The position numbers and the translations under genes are program-made. A stretch of DNA of 64,000 nucleotides. Source: Solenopsis invicta. Lineage: Eukaryota; Arthropoda; Insecta; Hymenoptera; Formicidae. Below, one piece after another: positions 42,243 to 52,787 of this stretch; positions within the stretch are counted from its first letter, which is position 1, and each line of letters begins with the position of its first letter. Location: NCBI RefSeq assembly GCF_016802725.1, contig NC_052667.1, forward strand, positions 16,042,346 through 16,106,345, in the 5' to 3' direction. The notes under the pieces were generated by a model. That model was given only the letters and a program-made list of their open reading frames with translations. It was not told the origin of the DNA and did not search any database.

Positions 42243-44003
42243 TGTGACGTGACATCCCGTTTGGCTGTCCGTCACAGGGATTGTAAGATCCGAACGAGGA
42301 GCGCGCGCTGCGGCTCTGCGTCCTCTCGGCTCGGAGACGGACGCGTGCGCTTGTAATTTCGCGTCTTTGTTTTGTGCACGTGTGTCCGTCCGTTAATTTT
42401 ATAGCGACGATTTGCGGATCGGCGGCTAGCGGATATTCATTTTTTGTATCGACGAAATCTCACCCGGCGAGCAGACTACAAGAAAGAGGACCTACCGCCC
42501 CTTGAGATCTTCCGGACCGTGCGCAGGATCGCAGTAGCGCGCACGACAGGTGATCTCTCTTCATTTAATTATGTTATATCTTACCGTCGCGCCTGTACGC
42601 AACAGTAAGGCCGCTGAAATTGCAGGACGCAAAGAGGGAAGGTCCGGCGTAGGAGACGTCGACACTCCACGCAGATCATCGCGTAGGAGACCCCGAACGA
42701 GGAGCTGCGAGAGAAGGTTCCTGACTTGGTCCCGAGCGCGGGGGCACCGGACGTCGAAGAGTCCGTAGGGATAGCCGTCCGGCCTCGGGAAAACCACGGG
42801 AAGAGTCGCGAGCTGCCCGAGGACACCGACCTACCTCGAATTGCGCGCCGCAGCGCGACAGCCTGATTAGAGGGTCGCGAGGACCGCGTTATAAGGCGGA
42901 ACTAATAGCGCGACGCGACGAACCCCCGTGCGTGGGGCGAGAGACCCTGGGTGCCGCCTGCCGAATTTCCTTGCGCTATCGATCACTTCGCTGTGGATCG
43001 TCGCCGGGATCTGACCCTTAGCCGAGACGACGGGAGCCGCTGTCCCCCAGGGACGAGCCGTACCCCTGTTCAAGGACGAACTTCGAGGAGCAGCCAGCGT
43101 CGTGGTGAGACGAACGAGACTTGTGTAAAGCCACCGATTTCGCCGGTCGGATGAGTCGCGCGTGCGATAGTTGCATTGAGAGTTAACGTTCGCCGTAAAA
43201 TCTTCCGCCGGAAAGGGAACACGCCTGTGATCGCGTGCTGTCCGCGTGCTCAGCCGCCGTACGCCTCATCCAATCAAGTCGCGCCTTAATCTTCTTCGGT
43301 TCCGTTTATTGAGAGCGTCGCCGACCCCACAGCCAAGTCGCATTAATTGTGTCATATTCTTGTGTGTCGTCTATAGTAGCATTTGTATGTGTTTCTGTTT
43401 GGCGATCGCGTATTTCCGATCACTTGTTTTGTACCGAATCGCCATATAATTTCGCGTAAGATGAGAGTGCGTGTGCGGAGTTGTGAGTGTGCACGGCGTG
43501 TTTTATCCGCCGCTAACTAGAATGGAATTTTGACTCTCTCCGTTCGGTGAGCTGCGTACCAACGACCGCGTGGGATTTTCCGATCGCGCCTGGATTGCGA
43601 GACATTGTTGCGGGACTCAGTGAGTCGATGTCAGATATTGGCCGAAATACATTGTTAATTTTCCTGTCACATAGGTGTGTTCTATTTAAGCTCCCTCGCT
43701 CTCTGCTAACGTCCCGCCCGCAGCGAACCACCCCCTCTGCCAATTCCGTGGCTGAGCTATCGGTTAAGAGAGCCCGTTGTTGCCCGTGACGAAGTTGAGT
43801 TTTTTTCGCGTTCCATCAGACCGAAATTTGGGGATCGGTAACGTCGTAAAATAAGAGTGGCACGCTCGCTCGTGCCTGGCGCCCAATCATACCGTCTAAT
43901 TTCGCGCATTTGATGTGAGCGGCTTTGCGAACACCGTTGCTGCCTAACTAGCGTCACGAGCAGTCATTAACATAGTTGCACCACGCTCGTGAGTGCGGTC
44001 GCA
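42243..44003. mobile_element. 1.76-kb presumed solo LTR inside env
   Basis: Begins TGTGACGTGACATC, ends GCGGTCGCA, with 4-bp ATAC on each side. The env frame is the same on both sides if one ATAC is counted, which fixes the boundaries well. No coding motif inside; GC-rich, with a TATTTAAG promoter-like site near 43,685. A TGGCGCCCAAT near 43,882 looks like a tRNA-Lys-type primer site. An LTR plus a truncated interior is therefore an alternative to a pure solo LTR. Orientation is not certain. Confidence 0.75.
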
Positions 44004-45022
44004 ATACATTGAAAGATAAAATAATCTTACCTGACGGTACTTGTAAATACACAAGATTGCATTGCATCGACGAAGACGGATACCATAATTATTGGTCACC
44101 TATATTCCATTTGGGATGTAACATTGCTGCACATACTATAAAATATCGCGGTGTAGCAAAGGAAATTAAGTCCGACAAAAATCCCACTACTTATTCATTG
44201 ATATATAAAAATAATAATATCATTATATTCGTTAATACTCCGCATAGCATATGCAACGCAACTCTGTTACAAACAGAGCATTCGCGCTTGCTCATCAAAG
44301 AATTAGAGAAAATCCCAAGCGAAACCCTGTCGTTAAATCAGTTACATTCTATAATAAATTCCATATCCCTATGTTATCACATTTTTAATTATATCGAGAC
44401 TAATACTAAACAATTATATTCGGAATTATTGTTAACTAAATAAATAAAAGACCCAAATAAAAGACACAAGTTACAAATTGTAATGCAAACTGCACATCTG
44501 GACCCGAATCAATTGGCCTACATCCTGACTGGCGGACCAGGCTATTCTGTCGGCATCCGAGGGGAAGCTGCCGAAATCTTTCCATGCATTCCGCTGCCAG
44601 TACAGGAAAGGGCAACTGAAAACTGTTTTCTCGAATTGCCAATCTTAGTTTGTGGTGAACCAAAATATTTGACACCAAGAAATCGAATAATCTCAGCGAC
44701 TACGGAGATTGCTTGCGGACCAGATATAACAACCTTATTCCTTAAAAATATCTGGATGCAATATCAACCGCATCCAGAAAATACAGCTGCCCTTTGTGCT
44801 CAACTCTTACGAGCACTCATGGGGAAGTTCTACCCCTGCGATTATGTCAGACAGTACAGCAAGCGACAATACCACGACTGCATAGCGAGACAGTTCTCCT
44901 CGCAAGATAGCAGCCTCTATTATACATAGGCTTGTCCGAATCATTGGTGCAACTATCTGCTTAATTATACTATGGCAATGCCTCAGACCAAGAAGCTTTG
45001 CTGTGAGAATGCCAAAAGTCTG

Positions 45023-45947
45023 ACCAGCCTGCCATCGAGGCCATTAATTCAAGTCAATCGCCTCGTTCGGTGCTACATAACCGAACCTGCAACTGCAAAA
45101 TATCTGCATATCTAATAGTTGCAAGTCAGTTAGAGCTCGGCAATCCATGGCCAGTACTCGGCAATTCAGTCCCTCTCTGTACAACAAGATGACGGCAACC
45201 TCTAAATCTTTGACTAAACTAAAGCAAAGGATTGACGACTGCCTTGAAGGAGGACAATCATCCCACTACTGACCGACAACGTCATGTGCAGTTTTGCAAT
45301 AACCCTCTCTATAAATGTAACTTTGATTAATTAATTACAAAAAAGTTAATTGCGAGAATTAATTTAAAAAATTAAGAGAAAACGATCCCTTAAAATTATT
45401 TACATTTTAACAATTAGGACAGCTTATGTTAAATCTAACTACTGGTGACGATTATTTACAATGACAGTAAGAACTACATTAACGTACTTAATAGTACTAT
45501 ATAACTCTAAAATCCCACTATAATAACTGATGACAATAACAACAGTCATAACAATTGTCAATCTATTAATTTTAAAAAGTCTTTTTCCCCTTGTTCGCCT
45601 TATGCGTTTAAATTTTTGAATTACAATACTTCAGAATCAATTTAAATTTCACCATTGTTTTATTAACGAGAGTCTTCTTTTTCCTTCGAAATGACAATCG
45701 ACGATAACTTTATAACGTACTATAATCCTAACGTTATTCTCACGATTGGAGTCTCTCTTTTCTAATAACAACTAGTGACTCTAAGGAAAATGATTATTAC
45801 CGATCAAAGTGATAATACCCCAATATCCCACCGCAATAATCATTGCAGTCTATTGTTGCAAGATCACCCCTCAAATATCTTTCAATGTATTTACAAAAAG
45901 AAAATACCAAAAAAATACATATAATATAAAAAAAAGTATAATAATAC
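45023..45947. other. AT-rich 3' region of errantivirus-type element
   Basis: Non-coding. It holds AACTACTGGTGAC (about 45,436) and AACAACTAGTGAC (about 45,768). A 3' LTR may lie here, but I could not align it to the 5' side. Confidence 0.45.
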
Positions 45948-45972
45948 ATATATATATATATATATACTCGTA

Positions 45973-46015
<43 letters not shown>

Positions 46016-46096
46016 GTATATATGTATATATATATGTATATGTATATATGTATATATATATATATATATGTGTATATATATATATATGTATATATA
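45948..46096. repeat. (TA)n microsatellite
   Basis: About 150 bp of TA units with TATG and TGTG interruptions. The DD41D element is inserted at its right edge; TA units resume at 49,122. It creates false Tyr/Ile-rich ORFs on both strands. Confidence 0.95.
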
Positions 46097-46503
46097 CCGG
46101 GTGTCCCAGACCACCCGTCCCACCCGATTTTTTCGTAAACGCGACATTTTAAAGAAAAATGTTTCAGACAAAAGTTGTAGGGTTTTAAAAGATCTATTTA
46201 CTGATTTTATCAGTTTGACCTTGGATGGCGTCGCCAAGGTCAGATCAAAATAACATTAACTTTTTTAAATAGGACACCTCATTTTTGGTTCCAGAATCTA
46301 ATAGATGGTGTCAAGACCTTTCCAAAACACTATAAGAAAGTTTATTTTTGTTGAGTACTTTCCGAGTTGTGAGGCTTGAAAGTTACGGTGTACTGTTACC
46401 TTCAAGCGTCATAACTCGGAAAGTCCTTAACCAAAATAAACTTATTTATAGTGTTTTGGAAAGCTCTCGAAATCGACTACAAGAAAATGCAATGAAAAAT
46501 ATA
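46097..46503 (+). repeat. Left 407-bp TIR, itself containing a hairpin
   Basis: Pairs with 48,715-49,121. Inside it, 46,321-46,383 and 46,398-46,460 are 63-bp inverted arms (about 8 mismatches) around a 14-base loop. The right TIR has the same internal hairpin. Confidence 0.9.
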
Positions 46504-46992
46504 AGCAGAGGACACCGACTTCGCCCATGGTATCACGTCGAATAATGCTTTCTCTCTCGACCCAGCGTCGAGCGAGGAGGATGCACTATCGTAAAGCCCC
46601 TCACCACTTTCCGCCCGCACCCCGATCGTCGCCGCGCAGCCTAGACACACGTACGAGCGCGGCTCCGCGTGTGTGCGGCAGCCGAGCGCTAGCGTCGAGA
46701 GACACCATTTCTGCCGGTGCGTGTACCTATAGTCCTACGCGTAGAGTTTTGAAGATACCTAATTACCGAGATCTCTAACATTCGGTACAGCTCTATAATG
46801 CCGTTTATTCTTGATTTATTAATATTAATCTTCATTTAATGTTGATTATTGTAGCAATAAAGTAATTTTCACGAAAAAGCACCCTTACATACCACTCCTA
46901 AAAGTCATTGCTTAGAATTCATAATATTACGCAACTCGTCACCAATTCACGTTTTCTAATAAGCAACCCGGTCGTAAGCGTAATTTGTAGTT
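46504..46992 (+). other. Upstream region of DD41D transposase
   Basis: About 490 bp between TIR and ATG, GC-rich up to 46,740 and then AT-rich. It probably holds the transposase promoter, but no clear TATA is seen. Confidence 0.5.
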
Positions 46993-48048
46993 ATGCCTTA
47001 CCCGAACGAAGAAGCTGCGTTAATGATGTCAGTTTTGGGTAGAGCTGGAAGTTTTCGAGCAGCTGAAATAATGTGGCGAAATGAATATCCCGATCATACA
47101 CCACATTCGCGCAAAGTTTTCAGTCGCTTACAACGTCGAATAATTGTAAAAGGTATTGTTCAGCCGGATCATAATAAGGGAAGGCAAATTCATCGATCAG
47201 TTCGTTCAGTAAGAGCACCTGATGTAATTGCATCTGCCTTTGTAACCCCGAATGATTCTTTAAAGCGACGAGCAAGAGATAGTGGAATAAGTCGAAGCAC
47301 GATCAGTCGAATTTTTCGTGAAAATTCATTCCATCCATATTGAATGTCACTTCACCAGGCCATGACATTGAACGATCATAGACAAAGACTGATATTCTGT
47401 AATTGGATTACTCAACAATTACCTAATTTCCATAGAAGTATTTTATTTTCTGATGAGTGCACCTTTAAAAGTGACGGCGAAATAAACACACATAATTTTC
47501 GTTATTGGGCACAAGAGAATCCACATTGGTATCGAGAAATGGATCATCAACGTATCTGGAAAGTCAATGTTTGGTGCGGAATTGTTGATACGCATATCGT
47601 GGGACCATTTTTCTTTCAAGAGAATTTAAACCGTTTTTTATACGCCGATTTACTCGAAAACGAACTTCCACGTTTACTTGAAGATATTCCACTCCAATTA
47701 CGTCTAAATATGTGGTTTCAACAGGATGGATGTCCCGCCCACACGTCTGTCATTGCTCGTCATCAACTGAACCGCATATTTCGCGGCCGATGGATAGGTA
47801 AACATGGTCCACATAATTGGCCACCACGATCACCGGACCTTACAATTTTAGATTATTATTTGTGGGGACGAATAAAAGACCTTGTATACCGCGAACGACC
47901 TACGACTGCAGAAGATATGAAAAACAGAATTCGACAAGTCATTCAGTCTCTAGATACTGACGAAATTCGTCGGGCGACGGATGATTTCCAAAGTAGGGTA
48001 ACAGCCTGTATAAATGCACGTGGTGGACATTTTGAACATCGAGACTGA
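46993..48048 (+). pseudogene. DD41D transposase with a single in-frame stop
   Basis: Starts MPYPNEEAALMMSVLGRAG. Residues 1-116 hold two helix-turn-helix units (VFSRLQRRIIVKG; RRARDSGISRSTISRIFREN). A TGA at 47,341-47,343 is codon 117. The same frame then goes on for 234 residues with the catalytic Asp residues in LFSDECTF, WFQQDGCPAH and SPDLTILDYYLWG. I count 41 residues between the last two. The gene would be about 351 codons. Apart from the TGA there is no lesion, so the copy was inactivated recently, or a variant without this stop exists elsewhere in the genome. Confidence 0.92.
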
Positions 48049-48063
48049 ACAACATGCGTATGC

Positions 48064-48450
48064 ACAAAGGTGACGGCAAGGGGAACCACCTTATGAAAGC
48101 ACCCCGACAAAGGTGACGGCAAGGGGAACCACCTTATGAAAGCACCCCGACAAAGGTGACGGCGAGGGGAACCACCTTAAAAAAGCAGCCCGACAAAGGT
48201 GACGGCAAGGGGAACCACCTTATGAAAGCACCCCGACAAAGGTGACGGCAAGGGGAACCACCTTATGAAAGCACCCCGACAAAGGTGACGGTGAGGGGAA
48301 CCACCTTAAAAAAGCACCCCGACAAAGGTGACGGCAAGGGGAACCACCTTATGAAAGCACCCCGACAAAGGTGACGGCAAGGGGAACCACCTTATGAAAG
48401 CACCCCGACAAAGGTGACGGCGAGGGGAACCACCTTAAAAAAGCACCCCG
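48064..48450 (+). repeat. 43-bp tandem array, nine units in AAB higher-order pattern
   Basis: Nine exact-length 43-bp units (387 bp). Type A has GGCAAGG...TTATGAAAGC; type B has GGYGAGG...TTAAAAAAGC. The order is A-A-B-A-A-B-A-A-B, so a 129-bp trimer has been amplified three times. Each unit carries an AAGGTG...CACCTT inverted pair. It starts 16 bp after the transposase stop. Not a CRISPR: there are no spacers. Confidence 0.95.
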
Positions 48451-48714
48451 ATAAGGTGTAAGTACGATCTTGTTACCTACACGTGGTACACCTTAGGTAA
48501 CGCTAATACCTACAGGCGGCACCGATTATTTCGTTTTTACATTTTAAAAATGTTACTTTGACTTATACCTTTATGCCCAAGATCGATCTCAAGGTCGAAT
48601 TCAAGATCATCATCAGGTTGATCCCTCGAAATCATGCAAATTTTGTCTGAGCCATTTTTTTGTACAAGCACATCCCTACGTTTTAAAAGGGTGGAACGGG
48701 TGGTCTGAAACAGG

Positions 48715-49121
48715 TATATTTTTCATTGCATTTTCTTGTAGTCGATTTCGAGAGCTTTTCAAAACACTATAAATAAGTTTATTTTGGTTAAGGACTTTCC
48801 GAGTTATGACGCTTGAAGGTAACAGTACACCGTAACTTTCAAGCCTCACAACTCGGAAAGTACTCAACAAAAATAAACTTTCTTATAGTGTTTTGGAAAG
48901 GTCTTGACACCAGCTATTAGATTCTGGAACCAAAAATGAGGTGTCCTATTTAAAAAAGTTAATGTTATTTTGATCTGACCTTAGCGACGCCATCCAAGGT
49001 CAAACTGATAAAATCAGTAAATAGATCTTTTAAAACCCTACAACTTTTGTCTGAAACATTTTTCTTTAAAATGTCGCGTTTACGAAAAAATCGGGTGGGA
49101 CGGGTGGTCTGGGACACCCGG
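48715..49121 (-). repeat. Right 407-bp TIR
   Basis: Reverse complement of 46,097-46,503 with scattered substitutions. Confidence 0.9.
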
Positions 49122-49143
49122 TATATATATACACATAGTTCTA

Positions 49144-49587
49144 CAGGGTGTCCCAGACCAATGTATAAAGATTACTACGATAAGGTAAAAGGGATCAAGA
49201 TAAATCAAAAAGTTTAATAACAGTTTGCGATATTTGCAATAATTTTCGTAATAAAATATTAAAGTCAGCCGAATAAGACCGCGTGGAGAGGCAAACGGTT
49301 GGTCGCCCGAGCCGTAAGACCGCCCGGCTCGACACGATGCGGTGCCAAGCTATCCTTTCCCTCGCCGGGCGCCACTTACCGTCGCCTACAATCGGGCCGT
49401 AGTGGGCGGTCCTACGGCTCAGACAAGCGACCGCTTGTCTCTCCGCGCGCTCTTATTCGCCTGACCTTAATATTTTATTATTCAAAAATTATTGCAAATA
49501 TCGCAAAATGGTATTAAACTTTTACATTTATCTTGATCCCTTCCACCTCATCGTGATAATTTTTATACATTGGTCTGGGACACCCTG
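49144..49587. mobile_element. 444-bp palindromic MITE sharing termini with the DD41D element
   Basis: Ends CAGGGTGTCCCAGACCA with TA on both sides (49,142-49,143; 49,588-49,589). The inverted arms run inward for about 150 bp of AT-rich sequence, then about 50 bp of GC-rich sequence that also pairs (GAGCCGTARGACCGCCC). The element is nearly one long hairpin. No ORF. It sits 22 bp from the autonomous-type element with the same GGTGTCCCAGACCA end, so it could be mobilised by that transposase family. Confidence 0.88.
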
Positions 49588-49589
49588 TA

Positions 49590-50517
49590 TAATAAAAAGA
49601 TAAAAATACATACATACATATTTTTATAAGATTTACGACTATTCATTACCGTGCTAACTCCAAGAATATTAATCATATAACTGTATATAATAGTATTAGT
49701 CATCTTTCCTGCGTTCATTGTTTTTCTGCATATAGTAATAATGTTTTTCGTGTTATTATGATTCATATCTTTTGCGTTCATTGTTATATTAATCTGCTCT
49801 CATGTTACGACGACTTACATTTTCTTTGCGTTCTGTTACTCCTAATCGTATTATTTCGCACTAGCAATCTGTATCTACTCATATTATACTGGTCCCAAGC
49901 TTTACATACTTTGCTTATACTGTACTTACGTTCTCTTGCGTTATTAAACCTTATACCTATAATACCACCCTGTCACACAGCCGATCACATTAAGCTACTT
50001 ATATTCGTTTGTATTAGCTCCTTGCTTACATACTTTGTTCATGTATTACTTGCGTTTTCTTGCGTTGCATTTTGCTTTTATTAACCATACTCTATAAGTT
50101 CTTGCGTTTTTATTCCTTCTTTTGCGATATAGTATCACACATCCTCCTCGCTTATATTTGCTTGCGCTTAAATTTTAGTTGTATGCGTTTATCATTCATT
50201 GTTTATTACTTTAATTTTTGTTTCTTTGCACTGACTGCTTCTTTGCGCTTAATCTTTTGCGTTTATTTGGCAACTAACCAATTGTTTTTATTTCAAATGC
50301 GTAAGTCTTAGTTGCATTATTATTTTCCTTTGCGCTTATGTTTTTTTGGGGACAGTTGTGCTTCTTTTGCTCATATTTTGTTGCTTAATTTCTGCTTACA
50401 CTTTTCTGGAAGATTACCACGTTTCTTTTATTTTTTATACATTTCGTTTTCTTTTCTTTTGGGAGAGATTTTGCGCCCCGCTTTCAGAATTTGGGACCTC
50501 CTCCCTAACAATGGAAG
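49590..50517. other. AT-rich stretch with many TTGCG motifs
   Basis: No gene supported. TTGCG or TTTGCGTT recurs more than a dozen times on the plus strand between about 49,775 and 50,475. Several overlapping open frames (for example 49,758-50,084) are hydrophobic, low-complexity and without similarity known to me. Confidence 0.5.
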
Positions 50518-50742
50518 TGTTACGTCTGGCAGAAAAAATTTTTATTTTCCCGCGCCATCTGTATTGATAATAGCCTAATTAAGAATCGGGAACACCCTCC
50601 GACCAATTAAGTAAATCCTACATCAAAATTATAATTTGATATCGCTCATACGGCTTTTACATGAGCAACCGCTTGGCAACATCGCGGCGCCGCCCCCTCG
50701 ACGCGGAACATCCGCGAGTATCTACGGGCGCTAAACAAACCC
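50518..50742 (+). repeat. LTR-like sequence, second copy (5' part)
   Basis: Matches 22,454-22,678 with about 12 substitutions and no gap. It stops at 50,742, where the T-run of a minus-strand R1-A copy begins. It preserves the TGTTACGTCTGG start. Confidence 0.85.
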
Positions 50743-51300
50743 TTTTTTTTTTGGTGACGGAGGAGAATTGCGTTGTCGCATACCCCAGGCCCCGGGGGAG
50801 GCCTGGTGGTTATGTGGGGCTCTCCCCCGCCGGCGACGGGTTGGCGAGGGCCTACCCACTAAAATCCCTCCGGGTGTCCTGCCCTGGTCCATAACGGGGG
50901 AGCTCCGGAAACGCGCCCCCCCCCCGGACCCGTCAATGGCCGACTCAGCTCGCCGGAGGCACCCTGGTGGTGAGACCTCCGGCAGGGCTGTGAGGCCAAG
51001 TCTGCCTCAGGTCGGGGGAAGGAAACACCGTCCTTCCCCCGCCTTTTCCCCTGGTGTTGGGGGAAACGCCCGGGCTATCCGGCTCCCGCCGTAACACCAG
51101 GTCCCTTCGCGCCGCACTGACCGCGGCGCGGCACACCTTTATACCCTGGGGTAGAGGGAATACTAACAATAAGATTCCCTCTCCCTACCCAGCGAGGCAA
51201 TAGGGGGGAGCGACTCCGCATTATATCGCCGAGCCGCTCCGCCCAGATTGTCAGGTAGGGGGTGCGGCTCACCGCCGTGCTCACTTTGTAGTGGAACTCT
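50743..51300 (-). other. R1-A 3' UTR (minus copy)
   Basis: Same terminal stem-loop region as at 24,670; here the GTAA loop reads ACAA in sense (50,769-50,780). The stem is kept. Confidence 0.75.
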
Positions 51301-51552
51301 CTACCCACGGCTGCGTGTCCCGAAAGCCGGGCTAGCAGCCGCGGGAGAGGAAGGGCGTCTCCTTTCCGTATCGCCGCTCCCCTCCTCCGCTATAGTGAGG
51401 GGGCAACCGCAGCGTTTGTGCCCTTCCGCCGCCTTTTTGTGACCGAGCCACGGGAACCCGGGGGGCGGGGGGCAAGTTTTCTTCTTCTCGGCGGCCGGGG
51501 GGGCGGGGGGAACCAGATTGGATCGTGGCCCCCGTCCATCCGTTGCCCTCAT
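51301..51552 (-). pseudogene. R1-A ORF2 C-terminal tail
   Basis: Pro-rich tail ending SSPAAASPAFGTRSRG, closely matching the tail at 23,445-24,185 (SSPAADGPAFGTRSRG). The zinc knuckle that should precede it is missing. Confidence 0.8.
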
Positions 51553-52383
51553 TTGGATTCAGTTCCGTCCAGGATGAAGGCCTGAGAGAAAGCCATAAAA
51601 GAAAACGGCTTCCGTTTTTTCTGGGGCTACCCTTAGCCTAAGCCCTTGATAGAGCCGACGATACACGTTACGGCCCAATTGCCGTAGGCAATTGCTCTTC
51701 CCCAAGAGGCACCCCTGATTACCACTAACATGTCGTCTGCATAGCAAACGACGTGACAGCCAGGGAGGAGGGCCACGCGGAGCACAGCGTCGTATGCGAC
51801 GTTCTACAGCAGGGGGCCCAACACGAACCCCTGTGGAACGCCGCACGACAAGTCTCTCCGCTGCTGGAGCCCGGTTTTGTCCCGGTAATCCAGCATGTTA
51901 TCCCGGAAATAGTCTCGTATAATGGAGACGAGGTAGGGCGGCATAAAATGGTACTCACTCAGCGCCGCCACTACCATGCCCCATAAGATAGCTATTAAAG
52001 GCGTTGGCGATGTCCAGGGATATCACCAAAGCCACCCCCCGTCCCCCGTGATGGACTTCAAGAGAGATCGGACCTGCCTTATGGCATCGGTAGTAGATCT
52101 CGCCTATCGGAATTTATATTGGCCGTGGGGACAAGTCGGGACCTACCTGGAACATATGCCGGATGATGCGGTTGGCGATGATTCGCTCAAAGATTTTGCC
52201 CGCATCATCCAGCATAGAGGTTTATACGCGGAGGAACTCTCTGGCCTGCCCACCTTCCCAAGGAGGACAAGCCTTGCCCTCTTCCACCTCCTGGGGAACG
52301 TGCCTTCCCGGAGGCCCTTCATATACACGGCACGAAATGCTTCCCTCACAATCGGAGACGCCCGGGACCAGACTTTTGCGTAG
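51553..52383 (-). pseudogene. R1-A reverse transcriptase fragments
   Basis: Fingers: FRAVYMKGLREGTFPRRWKR and ARLVLLGKVGRPESSSAYKP (52,349-52,143). Palm: LDYRDKTGLQQ, GVPQGFVLGPLL (about 51,840-51,800) and CYADDM (about 51,753-51,735). Then GLRLRVAPEKTEAVFF (about 51,640). Several frameshifts. It joins the C-terminal tail directly at about 51,555, so the thumb and knuckle are deleted. Confidence 0.85.
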
Positions 52384-52749
52384 ATTTCGTCCGGCCCTGG
52401 CGCCTTCGCCTTGCCTCTGAGTCAGGCAAAAGCCGCGGCCATCTCATGGTTGGACACCTCCAGTTTCTCGAACCATCCCGGGGGAGGGCCGTTTTTTCCG
52501 GTATGTCCCTCCCCCTGGTGGGGAATAACGTCTCCACCACCTCTCCGAGAAACCGGGAGTCCAGCGTCTTCGAGACGGAAGCGCCCGTAGGCAGAGCCTC
52601 TTCATGACGATTTGATAGGGCCTCCCCCGCGGGTTACGCAACACAAGAGGTGGTCGTTGTCTGCGGGGAAGGAGGAGGCGGCATTTCGCGGGATGGTCGA
52701 CCGGGACCCGCGGGACGTTGAGCAGAAACTCCTCTTTGGGCGTTTCCAT
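52384..52749 (-). pseudogene. R1-A endonuclease-RT linker
   Basis: Contains NPRGRPYQIVMKRL (about 52,635-52,595), nearly the same as GRPYQIVIKRL in the plus copy at 19,285, and RRWTPGFSERW (about 52,560). The endonuclease that should lie upstream is absent: ORF1 is only about 40 bp away. Confidence 0.8.
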
Positions 52750-52787
52750 CGTTCCTAAGGGGAGTCTGTACGATTCCCGGTTACCGG

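Larger units (their letters stand above)
41659..45022 (+). pseudogene. Envelope-like glycoprotein resembling chuvirus G, interrupted
   Basis: Follows integrase directly, as env does in errantiviruses. The first part has a hydrophobic signal-like segment (TIIFTVIILICLIDALMG) then YDCNEPYPDGTFVSLL, much like the mature start of chuvirus glycoproteins. After the inserted presumed solo LTR come LPDGTCKYTRLHC, many Asn-x-Ser/Thr sites, and LAYILTGGPGYSVGIRGEA, IFPCIPLPVQ, CFLELPILVCG, YLTPRNRII, a spacing typical of that family. A transmembrane-like segment (IIGATICLIIL) is read only in another frame near 44,935-44,970. Lesions: TAA at 41,905, the insertion, TAA near 44,441, a late frameshift. Baculovirus-F-type env is the alternative, but its motifs are not seen. 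Confidence 0.6.
35350..45773 (+). mobile_element. Errantivirus-type gypsy element with env-like gene, heavily decayed
   Basis: Plus-strand order: short gag start (35,779), protease-RT linker (36,060-36,330), RT (37,048), RNase H (split), spacer, integrase (40,650-41,629) and an env-like gene (41,659-45,022). Pol is of the insect errantivirus type (TKQYRFPPIHKEEINRQ; MRMPFGLKN-like). The LTRs are not identified with certainty. AACAACTAGTGAC occurs at about 35,368 and 45,768, in positions that could be LTR-linked, so the limits given are tentative. Most of gag is missing. Confidence 0.8.
46097..49121 (+). mobile_element. DD41D-type Tc1/mariner transposon with 407-bp TIRs
   Basis: 3025 bp. Ends CCGGGTGTCCCAGACCA, flanked by TA of the microsatellite. 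TIRs at 46,097-46,503 and 48,715-49,121 align across their whole length with no net gap. A transposase gene (46,993-48,048) with one nonsense codon and a 387-bp tandem array (48,064-48,450) fill the interior. Such long TIRs are uncommon for this superfamily. Confidence 0.93.

Noticed and set aside
42550..43789. Arg-rich ORFs inside the solo LTR
   Set aside because: They are short, overlapping on both strands, without motifs, in GC-rich LTR sequence.
45797..46253. Tyr/Ile-rich membrane-like ORFs
   Set aside because: They are translations of the (TA)n tract and the transposon TIR.
46348..46545. 65-residue ORF repeated at 48,676-48,870
   Set aside because: The duplication is due to the 407-bp TIR, which contains it twice; it is not a gene pair.
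48064..48450. CRISPR-like regular repeats
   Set aside because: Units abut with no spacers, lie inside a eukaryotic transposon and vary in an AAB pattern. It is a minisatellite.
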